Source: Mesorhizobium sp. SOD10 (lineage in GTDB: Bacteria; Pseudomonadota; Alphaproteobacteria; Rhizobiales; Rhizobiaceae). From it: a stretch of 64,000 nucleotides of DNA. Made by a program: the position numbers and the translations under genes. The notes under the pieces were generated by a model. That model searched no databases. It had not been told where the DNA came from and was given only the letters and a program-made list of their open reading frames with translations. Each line of letters opens with the position of its first letter. The first letter of the stretch is position 1. The stretch is taken from contig CCNA01000034.1 in assembly GCA_000824805.1 (NCBI GenBank), positions 868,001 to 932,000 on the forward strand, in the 5' to 3' direction. Shown piece by piece: positions 8,917-17,748 of this stretch.

Positions 8917-9917
8917 TGGCAGACATTCTCGTCCCTACGCTTGATCATCTGAAGCGGGCCTATGCCGTCACCTCGACGGCCACGCAGGTGACGCCGCTCC
9001 TGGAGTCGGCGGCTTTGGCCAAGGAGACCGGCGCGGCGCGCGTCTTCGTCAAGCCGGAGTCGCTGCAATGGGCCGGTTCCTTCAAGGTGCGCGGCGCCTA
9101 TTGGCGGCTGAACCGGCTGTCGCCGGATGAAGCGAAAAAGGGCGTGGTGGCCTATTCTTCCGGCAATTTCGCGCAAGGGCTGGCGGCCGCCGGCCAGGCG
9201 CTCGGCATTCCTGTCACCATCGTCATGCCGATCGATGCGCCCGCCGCCAAGCGCGATGCGACGGCCGGCTATGGCGCGCGGGTGGTGCTGACCGACCATG
9301 GCGACCGCGCCCGCGAGGAGGTCGCCGCCGCCAAGGCGCGCGAGATCGCCGAGACCGAGCACCTCACCCTACTCCATCCCTTCGACGATCCGGAGATCGT
9401 CGCCGGCCAAGCCGGCGCAGGGCTTGAAGCGCTCGACCAGTTGTCAACGAAGAAGGCGCAGGCCGACCTGGTGTTCTGCTCGGTCGGCGGCGGCGGGCTG
9501 ATCGGCGGCGTCTCGCTCGCCTTCCACTATCTGTCGCCCAAGACCGAGATCATCGCCGTCGAGCCGGAGGGTTTCAACGGTATGGGCTCATCGCTGGCGC
9601 ATGGCGCGATCGAGACCATGCCGATCGGGCCGAAATCGATCTGCGACGGGCTGATGGCGCGCAAGCCCGGCGACGCGCCTTTTGCGGCGGTAAGCGCTGC
9701 CGGCGTTCGGGGCGTCACCGTCGATGACGCCTCGGTGCGGCGGGCGATGAAGATAGCCTTCGAGCGGATGAAGCTGGTGCTGGAGCCTTCGGGCGCGGCG
9801 TCACTGGCGGCGCTGCTCGGGGGCAATGTGGATGTGGCGGGCAAAACCGTCCTTGTCGTGGCTACCGGCGGCAATGTCTCGCTCGCCGACTTTATGGCGC
9901 ATATGAACAATGCTTGA
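8913..9917 (+). CDS. PLP-dependent threonine/serine dehydratase-like enzyme in the bet operon
   Basis: A fold-type II PLP enzyme of 334 residues. Lys58 in WAGSFKVRGAY forms the Schiff base, SGNFAQG binds the substrate carboxylate and VGGGGLIGG binds the PLP phosphate. Length and motifs match catabolic threonine/serine dehydratases and serine racemase-like proteins, with no C-terminal ACT domain, so allosteric control by isoleucine is unlikely. Its start overlaps the betC stop and its end overlaps betA by 8 bases, so it is a true operon member. A plausible role, inferred only, is conversion of serine (formed from betaine through glycine) to pyruvate and ammonia. The hydroxyectoine-linked dehydratase EutB is a related alternative. 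Confidence 0.85.
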   Translation: MMADILVPTLDHLKRAYAVTSTATQVTPLLESAALAKETGAARVFVKPESLQWAGSFKVRGAYWRLNRLSPDEAKKGVVAYSSGNFAQGLAAAGQALGIPVTIVMPIDAPAAKRDATAGYGARVVLTDHGDRAREEVAAAKAREIAETEHLTLLHPFDDPEIVAGQAGAGLEALDQLSTKKAQADLVFCSVGGGGLIGGVSLAFHYLSPKTEIIAVEPEGFNGMGSSLAHGAIETMPIGPKSICDGLMARKPGDAPFAAVSAAGVRGVTVDDASVRRAMKIAFERMKLVLEPSGAASLAALLGGNVDVAGKTVLVVATGGNVSLADFMAHMNNA

Positions 9918-11562
9918 AGCGGATTTCGTCATCATCGGCTCCGGCTCCGCCGGCTCGGCCATGGCCTACCGGTTGTCGGAAGACGGCAAGCACTCGGTGA
10001 TCGTCATCGAGTTCGGCGGCACCGATATGGGACCACTGATCCAGATGCCGTCGGCGCTGTCGATCCCGCTCAATATGAGCCTTTACGACTGGGGTTTCGC
10101 CAGCGAGCCGGAGCCGCATCTCGGCGGCCGCGTGCTGGCCACCCCGCGCGGCAAGGTGATCGGCGGCTCGTCCTCGATCAACGGCATGGTCTATGTTCGC
10201 GGGCATGCGCACGACTTCGACCACTGGGCCGAACAGGGTGCAGCCGGCTGGGCCTTCGCCGATGTGCTTCCCTATTTCAAGCGCATGGAGGATTCCGACG
10301 GCGGCGAGGACGGCTGGCGAGGCAAAGGCGGCCCGTTGCATGTGCAGCGCGGGACACGCAAGAACCCGCTCTACGGTGCGTTCGTAGAGGCGGGTCGCCA
10401 GGCCGGTTTCGAGCTCACCGACGACTATAATGGTTCCAAGCAGGAAGGCTTCGGCCCGATGGAGCAGACCATTCTAGGCGGTCGCCGCTGGTCGGCGGCG
10501 AATGCCTATCTCAAACCTGCTCTGAAGCGCCGAAATGTTAGCCTGCTCAAGGGTTTCGCCCGACGCGTGGTGATCGAGAATCAACGCGCGACCGGCGTCG
10601 AGATCGAAGCTAACAAAAAGATTCAGGTCGTTAAGGCGCGGCGTGAGGTGATTGTCGCTGCGTCATCGATCAATTCGCCGAAGATCCTGATGCTGTCCGG
10701 CATCGGCCCGGGCGCGCATCTCCAGGAAAACGGCATAAAGGTTGTCGCCGACCGGCCGGGCGTCGGCGGCAATCTGCAGGACCATCTGGAGCTTTATATC
10801 CAGCAGGAATCGACAAGACCGATCACGCTGAACTCGGTGCTCAATCCTTTCTCCAAGGCTTTGATCGGCGCGCAGTGGCTGTTCTTCAAGAGCGGGCTCG
10901 GCGCCACCAACCATTTCGAGGCGGCCGCCTTCGTGCGTTCGCAAGCCGGCGTCGACTATCCCGATATCCAGTACCACTTCATCCCGGCGGCGGTGCGCTA
11001 TGACGGCAAGTCGGCGGCGAAGTCGCACGGCTTCCAGGCGCATGTCGGGCCGATGCGCTCGAAGTCACGCGGCTCGGTTACGCTGCGCTCGCCCGACCCG
11101 AAGGCGAAGCCGGTGATCCGCTTCAACTACATGTCGCATCCCGACGACTGGAGCGAGTTCCGCCACTGCATCCGGCTGACCCGCGAGATCTTCGGCCAGC
11201 AGGCCTTCGACGGCTTTCGCGGCAAGGAGATCTCGCCGGGCAGCCATGTGCAGACCGACGACGAGCTCGACGCCTTTATCCGCGACCATGCCGAAAGCGC
11301 TTATCACCCCTGCGGTACTTGCAGGATGGGCCGCGCCGACGACCTGACCGCCGTCGTCGATCCGGAATGCCGGGTGATCGGCGTCGAAGGCCTGCGCGTC
11401 GCCGACTCCTCGATCTTCCCGCGGGTGACCAACGGCAATCTCAACGCGCCGTCGATCATGACCGGCGAGAAGGCATCCGACCACATTCTCGGCCGGACGC
11501 CGCTGGCGCCCTCCAACCAGGAACCCTGGATCAATCCGCGCTGGCAGGTGGCGGACCGATAG
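9910..11562 (+). CDS. betA: Choline dehydrogenase
   Basis: GMC-family flavoprotein that oxidises choline to betaine aldehyde, usually membrane-associated and linked to the respiratory chain. The 550 residues start with the FAD-binding GSGSAGSAMAYRL and show the second GMC signature in GGSSSINGMVYVRG. The C-terminal active-site region AYHPCGTCRMG and the block DSSIFPRVTNGNLNAPSIM follow. The start overlaps the preceding dehydratase gene by 8 bases (positions 9910-9917). betB follows after about 50 bases. Choline dehydrogenase fits best among GMC enzymes because of the operon. Confidence 0.94.
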   Translation: MLEADFVIIGSGSAGSAMAYRLSEDGKHSVIVIEFGGTDMGPLIQMPSALSIPLNMSLYDWGFASEPEPHLGGRVLATPRGKVIGGSSSINGMVYVRGHAHDFDHWAEQGAAGWAFADVLPYFKRMEDSDGGEDGWRGKGGPLHVQRGTRKNPLYGAFVEAGRQAGFELTDDYNGSKQEGFGPMEQTILGGRRWSAANAYLKPALKRRNVSLLKGFARRVVIENQRATGVEIEANKKIQVVKARREVIVAASSINSPKILMLSGIGPGAHLQENGIKVVADRPGVGGNLQDHLELYIQQESTRPITLNSVLNPFSKALIGAQWLFFKSGLGATNHFEAAAFVRSQAGVDYPDIQYHFIPAAVRYDGKSAAKSHGFQAHVGPMRSKSRGSVTLRSPDPKAKPVIRFNYMSHPDDWSEFRHCIRLTREIFGQQAFDGFRGKEISPGSHVQTDDELDAFIRDHAESAYHPCGTCRMGRADDLTAVVDPECRVIGVEGLRVADSSIFPRVTNGNLNAPSIMTGEKASDHILGRTPLAPSNQEPWINPRWQVADR

Positions 11563-11611
11563 GGCATTGTCGGGCAGACCGCCCGATCGGCCAATAGTTC
11601 TGGAGAAAGCC

Positions 11612-13075
11612 ATGCGCGCCCAACCGACGGCATCGCACTACGTCAACGGCCGCTACATCGAGGACGAAGGCGGCGCGCCACTGCCGGTGATCTATCCGGC
11701 TACCGGCGAAACCATCGCCACGCTGCATTCGGCGACGCCGAACGTGCTGGAGCTGGCGATTGAGGCCGCGCGCGCGGCGCAGCCGGCATGGGCGCGGCTG
11801 AAGCCGGTCGAGCGCGGCCGCATCCTGCGCCGTGCTGCCGACATTCTTCGCGCGCGCAATGCCGATCTTGCGCGCATCGAGACGCTCGACACTGGCAAGG
11901 CGATTCAAGAGACGCTGGTGGCGGATGCGCCTTCGGCCGCCGACTGCCTGGAATATTTCGCCGGCGCGGTCGCTGCCTTCAATGGCGAAATGATCGATCT
12001 CGGCGGGCCTTTCGCCTACACACGGCGCGAGCCGCTCGGCGTCTGTGTCGGCATCGGCGCCTGGAATTATCCGATACAAATCGCCGGCTGGAAGTCGGCG
12101 CCGGCCTTGGCCATGGGCAATGCCATGGTGTTCAAGCCTTCGGAGAACACGCCGCTGTCGACGCTGGCGTTGGCCGAAATATACAGCGAGGCGGGGTTGC
12201 CCGACGGGTTGTTCAACGTCGTGCAGGGCTATGGCGATGTCGGCGCCGGTCTCGTCGGGCATGACGTCGTGGCCAAGGTCTCGGTAACCGGCTCGGTGCC
12301 GACCGGCCGCAAGGTGCTGTCGCTTGCCGGCTCGAAGATGAAACACGCGACGATGGAGCTCGGCGGCAAGTCGCCGCTGATCGTCTTCGATGACGCCGAT
12401 CTCGAGAACGCCATCGGCGGCGCCATGCTCGGCAATTTTTACTCCACCGGCCAGATCTGCTCCAACGGCACGCGGGTCTTCGTGCAAAAGGGCCTGCATG
12501 ACCGTTTCGTCGAGCGGCTGGTCGAGCGGACGAAAAAGATCCGTATCGGCGATCCGCTTGACCCGGAAACCCAAATGGGACCGCTGGTCAACAAGGCGCA
12601 GCAGGACAAGGTCGTGTCCTACATCGCCGCCGGCCAGCAGGACGGCGCCACGCTCGCCTGCGGCGGCAGCGTGCCGTCGCTGCAAGGTTTCGAGGGCGGC
12701 TTCTTCGTCGAGCCGACGGTGTTCACCAATGTCACCGACACCATGCGCATCGCGCGCGAGGAGATTTTCGGGCCGGTGATGAGCGTCTTGAAATTCGACA
12801 GCGAGGACGAGGTGATCGAACGGGCCAACGACACCGAATTCGGCCTGGCGGCCGGTGTGTTCACGCGCGACCTGCCGCGGGCGCATCGGGTGATCGCCGA
12901 ATTGCAGGCCGGCACCTGCTGGATCAACGCATACAATCTGACGCCGGTGGAAATGCCCTTCGGCGGCGTCAAGCAGTCCGGCATCGGCCGCGAGAATTCG
13001 CTCGCGGCGCTGGCGCATTACTCGCAGCTCAAGGCGGTCTATGTCGAGACCGGGGACGTGGCGGCGCCTTATTGA
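11612..13075 (+). CDS. betB: Betaine-aldehyde dehydrogenase
   Basis: NAD(P)-dependent aldehyde dehydrogenase that converts betaine aldehyde to glycine betaine. ATG 11612 was chosen because GGAGAAAG lies just upstream and the protein begins like other BetB proteins (HYVNGRYIED). Catalytic residues visible in the 487-residue protein are Glu249 in MELGGKSP and Cys283 in STGQICSNGTR, with NAD-contact Lys175 in MVFKPSENTPLS. The C-terminal MPFGGVKQSGIGREN block is standard for the family. It is the last gene of the bet operon and overlaps the convergent ManC-AGE gene by 7 bases at the stop codons. Confidence 0.95.
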   Translation: MRAQPTASHYVNGRYIEDEGGAPLPVIYPATGETIATLHSATPNVLELAIEAARAAQPAWARLKPVERGRILRRAADILRARNADLARIETLDTGKAIQETLVADAPSAADCLEYFAGAVAAFNGEMIDLGGPFAYTRREPLGVCVGIGAWNYPIQIAGWKSAPALAMGNAMVFKPSENTPLSTLALAEIYSEAGLPDGLFNVVQGYGDVGAGLVGHDVVAKVSVTGSVPTGRKVLSLAGSKMKHATMELGGKSPLIVFDDADLENAIGGAMLGNFYSTGQICSNGTRVFVQKGLHDRFVERLVERTKKIRIGDPLDPETQMGPLVNKAQQDKVVSYIAAGQQDGATLACGGSVPSLQGFEGGFFVEPTVFTNVTDTMRIAREEIFGPVMSVLKFDSEDEVIERANDTEFGLAAGVFTRDLPRAHRVIAELQAGTCWINAYNLTPVEMPFGGVKQSGIGRENSLAALAHYSQLKAVYVETGDVAAPY

Positions 13076-15309
13076 GACCTTTCCGCCGTGCCATCCAGAT
13101 ACTGCGTCAGCGCGTAGACCAGATGGTAGAAGATGCTTGCCGGCACCTCGGTCGCCAGTGAGCGGCCACGCTCGTCGATGCGGTCGATCCACAGTCCGAG
13201 CGGCGCCGGGTCGATATGCCAGCGGAACAGGCGGCCGACGCGCGCCTCGATCTCAGGCTTGAGGTCCGGCCCGCCCGAGCCGTCCAGCGCGATCGCCGCC
13301 TTGATCGCCTCGGCCTGCGGCCAGCTGCGCGAGACCGTGTCGAGCGGCAGGCCCTGGCGCGAGACGGCGCCATAGGCGAGGCCGGTGGCGCGGTTGAGGC
13401 CGTTGGCAACGGCCGAGGCATAGAGCTTGCGGGCGAAGGCGGTGAGTTCGCCCTGGCCGCTGCGGGCGGCGAAGTCCACCAGCAGCGAGGCCCATTCGAA
13501 ATGATGGCCAGGCTCGGTCCAGCCGCCCTTCCCGTTCGCGGCCGGCTTCCAGCCCTCGTCGAAATACTCGCCCAGCGTCCAGCTTTCGGCATCGAAGAAG
13601 TGGCTGCGGAAAAGGTCGATGATGCGCGCGGCGCGGCGCAGATAGGCGCGCTCGCCCGTCGCCTTGTGCCAGGCGAGAAAGGCCTCGAGCAGATGCATGT
13701 GCGGATTGGAGCGCCGTTCTTCCGCACCGTCGGAGGTTTCCAGAAAGCCGGTCATGCGGGCATCTTCCAAATGCGCGTCGAGGAAGACGAACGTCTCCTC
13801 GCCCAGCCTCAACGCGTCGGGATGGCCAGACATATGGGCGTGGGCAAGCGCCAGAAGCACGCAGGAATGATCGTAGGCGTCCTCGACCGGATCGGCGACC
13901 GAGCCGTCGATGTTGAGCGTGCGCGCCCAGCCGCCATGCCCGGTGCGGCCCTGCCCCGCCATGAAGTCGATGCCATGCGCGATCAGCCGGTCGGCCGGCC
14001 CGTCCCAGCCGCGCTCCTTGGCGACCGCGAAGGCATAGACCTGACGCGCCTGCGTGCGCATGCGCTTCGGCTTCATCAGCGGCGAAGCATCGAAGCCCAG
14101 CGCCTCGTGGAAGCCACCATGGCGCTCGTCGACGCCGACCGTCGACCACAGCGGCAGCGTCTCCTCGAACAGCCAGTGGCGCACGCGCCGCCGCCAGGCA
14201 CCGCTCTCGATGACGCGGTCATGCGCCGGCGTGAATCTCGTCTCCAGCCGGCCGGATTTCTCCAACTGCTCGACGATCTTCTTGACGTGCTGACTGTGGC
14301 TGACCGGAGCGACGAAAGTGGCGTCGGCCGTGGAGACGATGGCAACGTCCTTCATGCCGATGGCCGACAGCAGGCGACCTTCGCTGCGGATATAAGAGTT
14401 CTGGCAGTCAATGGCGACGACGTCCCCGACGATGACATTGCCCTCACCATCGGACGGGCCGACATCGAGGAGCGACTGCCAGGAGCCAAGATCGTTCCAG
14501 CGGAAGCCGGCCGGCACCATGGCGATGTCTTTCGCGCGTTCCATGATGGCGTAGTCGATCGAGGTCGACGGGATCGCGGAATAAAGCTCAAGCGGCATAT
14601 AGAGGCCGGACAGGTCGCTGGTCGCGGCCTTGTAGGCGGCCTCCGTCGCCTGCCAGATTTTCGGCTCATGAGCCGCGAAGGCGTCACGCATGACGCCGGC
14701 GCGGAACAGGAAGATGCCGGTGTTCCAGAAAAAGCTGCCGGCGTCGAGATAGGCCTGCGCGGTGGCAAGATCGGGCTTTTCGACGAAACGCGACACGTCG
14801 AAGATGCCGTCCTTGCCGGTTCCGACCTCGATATAGCCATAGCCCGTCTCGGGCTGGGTCGGCTTGAGGCCGAACACTACGAGCCGCCCGGCATTTGCCG
14901 CGGCCGCGCCCGCCTCGATGCTTTGCCAGAACTGAACGGTCGTCGAAATCTCATGATCTGACGGCACCACCAGCACAAGCTCGTCGCCATATTCGGAGAG
15001 CGTGCGCAGGCTGGCCAGCGCGACGGCGGCGGCCGTGTTGCGGCCCGTCGGCTCGAACAACGGCCCGCCGCCGGCAAGATCGACGCCGGCAAGGTCGGCA
15101 TGAACGCGCTCGGCATGACGTTCCGCGGCGATGAGGAAAATCGGCGTCTCGCCTTGCGGCCGCGCCGCCAGACGGCGCAAGGTTTTGGCCAGCATCGAGC
15201 CGTCGCCCGAGAAGTCGTGGAACTGCTTGGGGTTGTCCTCGCGCGACAGCGGCCACAGCCGCGACCCGACGCCGCCGCTCATGACGAAACTGACGATGCG
15301 CTGGCTCAT
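13069..15309 (-). CDS. Mannose-1-phosphate guanylyltransferase fused to AGE-type isomerase
   Basis: A 746-residue fusion. Residues 1 to about 350 form a ManC-type nucleotidyltransferase: SGGVGSRLWPLSRE (11-24) with NPKQF, then FVEKPDLATAQAYL, FFWNTGIFLF and the downstream IDYAIMER block. It should make GDP-mannose from mannose-1-phosphate and GTP. Residues from about 370 to 740 form an N-acylglucosamine 2-epimerase/mannose isomerase (AGE) alpha-barrel, with RMRTQARQVYAF, NPHMHLLEAFLAW and EPGHHFEWASLL supplying the conserved His and Glu positions. Common ManC proteins instead carry a cupin isomerase at the C-terminus, so the fusion replaces that part with an unrelated fold. It probably converts fructose-6-phosphate or mannose to the precursor and activates it. 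Promoter unknown; about 190 bases separate it from the tRNA. Confidence 0.87.
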   Translation of the reverse strand: MSQRIVSFVMSGGVGSRLWPLSREDNPKQFHDFSGDGSMLAKTLRRLAARPQGETPIFLIAAERHAERVHADLAGVDLAGGGPLFEPTGRNTAAAVALASLRTLSEYGDELVLVVPSDHEISTTVQFWQSIEAGAAAANAGRLVVFGLKPTQPETGYGYIEVGTGKDGIFDVSRFVEKPDLATAQAYLDAGSFFWNTGIFLFRAGVMRDAFAAHEPKIWQATEAAYKAATSDLSGLYMPLELYSAIPSTSIDYAIMERAKDIAMVPAGFRWNDLGSWQSLLDVGPSDGEGNVIVGDVVAIDCQNSYIRSEGRLLSAIGMKDVAIVSTADATFVAPVSHSQHVKKIVEQLEKSGRLETRFTPAHDRVIESGAWRRRVRHWLFEETLPLWSTVGVDERHGGFHEALGFDASPLMKPKRMRTQARQVYAFAVAKERGWDGPADRLIAHGIDFMAGQGRTGHGGWARTLNIDGSVADPVEDAYDHSCVLLALAHAHMSGHPDALRLGEETFVFLDAHLEDARMTGFLETSDGAEERRSNPHMHLLEAFLAWHKATGERAYLRRAARIIDLFRSHFFDAESWTLGEYFDEGWKPAANGKGGWTEPGHHFEWASLLVDFAARSGQGELTAFARKLYASAVANGLNRATGLAYGAVSRQGLPLDTVSRSWPQAEAIKAAIALDGSGGPDLKPEIEARVGRLFRWHIDPAPLGLWIDRIDERGRSLATEVPASIFYHLVYALTQYLDGTAERSQ

Positions 15310-15456
15310 GAACGACCTTGTCAGAAATCCGGCTCCGATGCCCTGGACTTACGACAAAAGCCTTTAAGCCCACCTTTACCCAAGAGCCAAATCCTATGCC
15401 ATTCGGGTGAGCTTCGCGAAAGAAAGGAAATGCGACAGAAGTGCAGTCATTGGCGC

Positions 15457-15485
15457 TTGCAGGATTGGAAAGTGGCGGCTATAAG
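15457..15485 (+). promoter_or_regulatory. Promoter of the tRNA-Pro gene
   Basis: TTGCAG (15457-15462) and TATAAG (15480-15485) are separated by exactly 17 bases and end 15 bases before the tRNA. This is a good housekeeping sigma promoter placed correctly for a short tRNA leader. Confidence 0.6.
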
Positions 15486-15500
15486 CCCGCGGTCTGGTCA

Positions 15501-15577
15501 CGGAGTGTAGCGCAGTCTGGTAGCGCACATCGTTCGGGACGATGGGGTCGCAGGTTCAAATCCTGCCACTCCGACCA
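15501..15577 (+). tRNA. tRNA-Pro (anticodon CGG)
   Basis: 77 bases including an encoded CCA end. The acceptor stem CGGAGTG pairs with CACTCCG over seven pairs. The anticodon stem CATCG/CGATG encloses the loop TTCGGGA, giving anticodon CGG (reads CCG). The T arm is GCAGG-TTCAAAT-CCTGC and the D arm contains AGTCTGGTAGC. A C1-G72 first pair is usual for bacterial proline tRNA. Confidence 0.95.
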
Positions 15578-15584
15578 GAAAAAA

Positions 15585-15602
15585 CAAGCACTTGGATGCT
15601 TG
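15585..15602. terminator. Short hairpin after the tRNA
   Basis: CAAGCA (15585-15590) pairs with TGCTTG (15597-15602) around a 6-base loop, 7 bases after the tRNA CCA. The A-run lies on the tRNA side, so a U-tract would form only for transcription from the right on the minus strand. It may still end or trim the tRNA transcript. Weak call. The following 155 bases up to the lipoprotein gene show nothing else recognisable. Confidence 0.3.
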
Positions 15603-15757
15603 GATCCCGACCTCCCGCGCTAATCTTCCATGGTCGAACAGCGAGCCGGTTGGCTGCTGCCGCCCATTATGCTCGACAGCCGGCCCTTACTTTGACCTAA
15701 TGGCGTCGTGTCCTTGGTTCGTGGAGCGCGGAGCCGCAGGAGCGGCTAATTGAGGCA

Positions 15758-16087
15758 ATGACGTTCAAGTTTACAGCCATTTCGATCGCGACGCTGCTTC
15801 TGGCGGCAGGCTGCTCTTCGACGACCGCGTCGATCAGCCCGGCGAAATACGACAAAATGAACTGCCCCGAACTCAACAATGCGGTCGGCGACACCGCCAC
15901 CAATATTTCGCGCACCGCAATCGCTCGCGGCAAGGTCGCCAACACCAGCGTGCCGAGCTGGCTGATTGGCGGCGAGCGCGTGAAGACGGCGATTGCCAAC
16001 CGCGAAACTGCCCGGATCGAACGGCTGCAGCAACAGCAGCAGGTGATCGTCGCGGCACGGAACCAGAGGTGCCCATCCTCGCCGTGA
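15758..16087 (+). CDS. Small putative lipoprotein of unknown function
   Basis: 109 residues. A signal sequence (FKFTAISIATLLLAAGC) ends in the lipobox LAAGC, with Cys19 as the predicted lipidated residue followed by Ser-Ser, which favours outer-membrane sorting. The mature part is short and polar, has a second Cys in MNCPELN, and ends in a Gln-rich helix (RLQQQQQVIVAARNQRC) with a third Cys. No family was recognised. ATG 15758 is preceded by GAGG (15752-15755), though it sits very close to the start codon. It is convergent with the ABC ATPase gene, 27 bases away. Confidence 0.7.
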   Translation: MTFKFTAISIATLLLAAGCSSTTASISPAKYDKMNCPELNNAVGDTATNISRTAIARGKVANTSVPSWLIGGERVKTAIANRETARIERLQQQQQVIVAARNQRCPSSP

Positions 16088-16114
16088 GGCAAGCGAGGCC
16101 AAGCTCGCCCGGCT

Positions 16115-17746
16115 TCAGGCGCTCATCCTGAACCGCGCCGTATCGATCGCGGCATTCATCAGCGTCTGCGTGTAGGCCTCGCGCGGATTGTCGAAGATGT
16201 CCTGCGTCGGCCCTTCCTCGACGATCTTCCCCTGCTTCATGACGATGATGTAGTCGGCCATGGCACGCACCACTGCGAGGTCGTGGCTGATGAAGAGGTA
16301 GGACAGTTCGTGGTCGGCCTGCAGCTTGCGCAACAATTCGACGATCTGCTTCTGCACCGACCGGTCGAGCGCCGAGGTCGGCTCGTCGAGCACCACCGCT
16401 TTCGGCTTCAGGATCATGGCGCGGGCAATCGCGATGCGCTGGCGCTGGCCGCCGGAGAATTCGTGCGGGTAGCGGTTGCGCGCATTGGGGTCGAGGCCGA
16501 CTTCGCGCAACGCCTCGACGGCACGCTGGTCGCGCTGCTTTCCCGTGAGCGAGGGCTCATGCACCAGTAGCCCCTCGGTGATCACCTGGCCGACGGTCAT
16601 GCGCGGCGACAGCGAACCGAACGGGTCCTGGAAGACGAGCTGCAATTCGCGCCTGAGCGGCCGCATCGCCTGGCGGTCTGCCTCGGATATGTCGCGGTCG
16701 CCGAAGCGGATGACGCCGTCGCTGGGCAAGAGCCTCAGCAGCGCGCGACCGAGCGTCGACTTGCCCGAACCGGACTCGCCGACGATGCCGATCGTCTGGT
16801 TGCGCTTCAGCCGGATCGAGATCCTGTCCACCGCGCGCAGCATCAGCGGCTCGCCACCTAGGAAGCCGCCCCCGATCTTGAAGACGACCTCTACGTTGCG
16901 GCCTTCGAGCAGCACGGGTGAATTGGCGGGCGGTCCCGCCTTGGTGCCGGTCGGCTCTGCCGCAAGCAGCATCTTGGTGTAGGCATGCTGCGGGTTGGCG
17001 AAGAGCGCTTCAACCTCGCCCTCTTCCACCACCTCGCCCTGGCGCATGACATAGACGCGGTCGGCGAAGCGGCGCACGATGCCGAGATCGTGGGTGATGA
17101 AGACGATCGCCATGCCAAGCTTGCGCTGCAATTCGGCGAGCAGCATCAGGATCTGCGCCTGGATGGTGACGTCGAGCGCCGTCGTCGGCTCGTCGGCGAT
17201 CAGGATGTCGGGATCATTGGCAAGCGCCATGGCGATCATGACGCGCTGGCGCTGGCCGCCTGACATTTCGTGCGGGTAGGATTTCATTCGCCGTTCGGGA
17301 TCGGGAATGTGCACCAGCCGCAAAAGCTTCAGCGCCTCTTCCCGTGCAGCCGGCGCCGAAAGCCCGCGGTGCCGGCGGATCGGCTCCATCAGCTGGTTGC
17401 CGATGGTGTAGAGCGGATCGAGCGAGGTCATCGGTTCCTGGAAGATCATGCTGATCTTGCGACCGCGCACCTTGTTGAGCTCACTCTTGGTCATCTCCAG
17501 AAGGTTGCGGCCGCGATAGTCGACCTGGCCGGTGGCCTCGCCGTTGGAGGACAGCAGGCTCATCGCCGCCATCATCGTCTGGCTCTTGCCGGAGCCGGAT
17601 TCGCCGACGACGGCGACCGTTTCGCCGGCATTGACCTTGATGTTGATGCCTTTGACGGCCTCTACCGTGCCATCGAGGGTCTGGAATCGGACGCGCAGGT
17701 CCTTGACGCTGAGGATCGTTTCGGCGGCCATATCAGCGGTCCCCAT
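16115..17746 (-). CDS. Fused peptide ABC transporter ATPase (OppD-OppF type)
   Basis: One polypeptide of about 543 residues carrying both ATPase domains of a dipeptide/oligopeptide importer. Domain 1 (about 5-260) has Walker A GESGSGKSQT, signature MSGGQRQRV, Walker B ILIADEPTTALD. Domain 2 (about 275-535) has Walker A GESGSGKST, signature FSGGQRQRI and Walker B AVVLDEPTSALD, and ends in the oligopeptide-type tail NPREAYTQTLM. Such double ATPases (YejF-like, GsiA-like) are common in alphaproteobacteria. ATG 17746, three bases after the oppC stop, was chosen; ATG 17731 is an alternative. The open frame continues upstream through oppC in another frame and is not coding there. Confidence 0.92.
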   Translation of the reverse strand: MGTADMAAETILSVKDLRVRFQTLDGTVEAVKGINIKVNAGETVAVVGESGSGKSQTMMAAMSLLSSNGEATGQVDYRGRNLLEMTKSELNKVRGRKISMIFQEPMTSLDPLYTIGNQLMEPIRRHRGLSAPAAREEALKLLRLVHIPDPERRMKSYPHEMSGGQRQRVMIAMALANDPDILIADEPTTALDVTIQAQILMLLAELQRKLGMAIVFITHDLGIVRRFADRVYVMRQGEVVEEGEVEALFANPQHAYTKMLLAAEPTGTKAGPPANSPVLLEGRNVEVVFKIGGGFLGGEPLMLRAVDRISIRLKRNQTIGIVGESGSGKSTLGRALLRLLPSDGVIRFGDRDISEADRQAMRPLRRELQLVFQDPFGSLSPRMTVGQVITEGLLVHEPSLTGKQRDQRAVEALREVGLDPNARNRYPHEFSGGQRQRIAIARAMILKPKAVVLDEPTSALDRSVQKQIVELLRKLQADHELSYLFISHDLAVVRAMADYIIVMKQGKIVEEGPTQDIFDNPREAYTQTLMNAAIDTARFRMSA

Positions 17747-17748
17747 TT

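Noticed and set aside
11531..13192. 553-codon open frame on the minus strand opposite betB
   Set aside because: It is antisense to a complete betB, has an Arg/His/Asp-rich composition typical of a shadow frame in GC-rich DNA, and matches no family.
13216..14961. 581-codon open frame on the plus strand opposite the ManC-AGE gene
   Set aside because: Antisense to an intact two-domain enzyme; no domain or start signal recognised.
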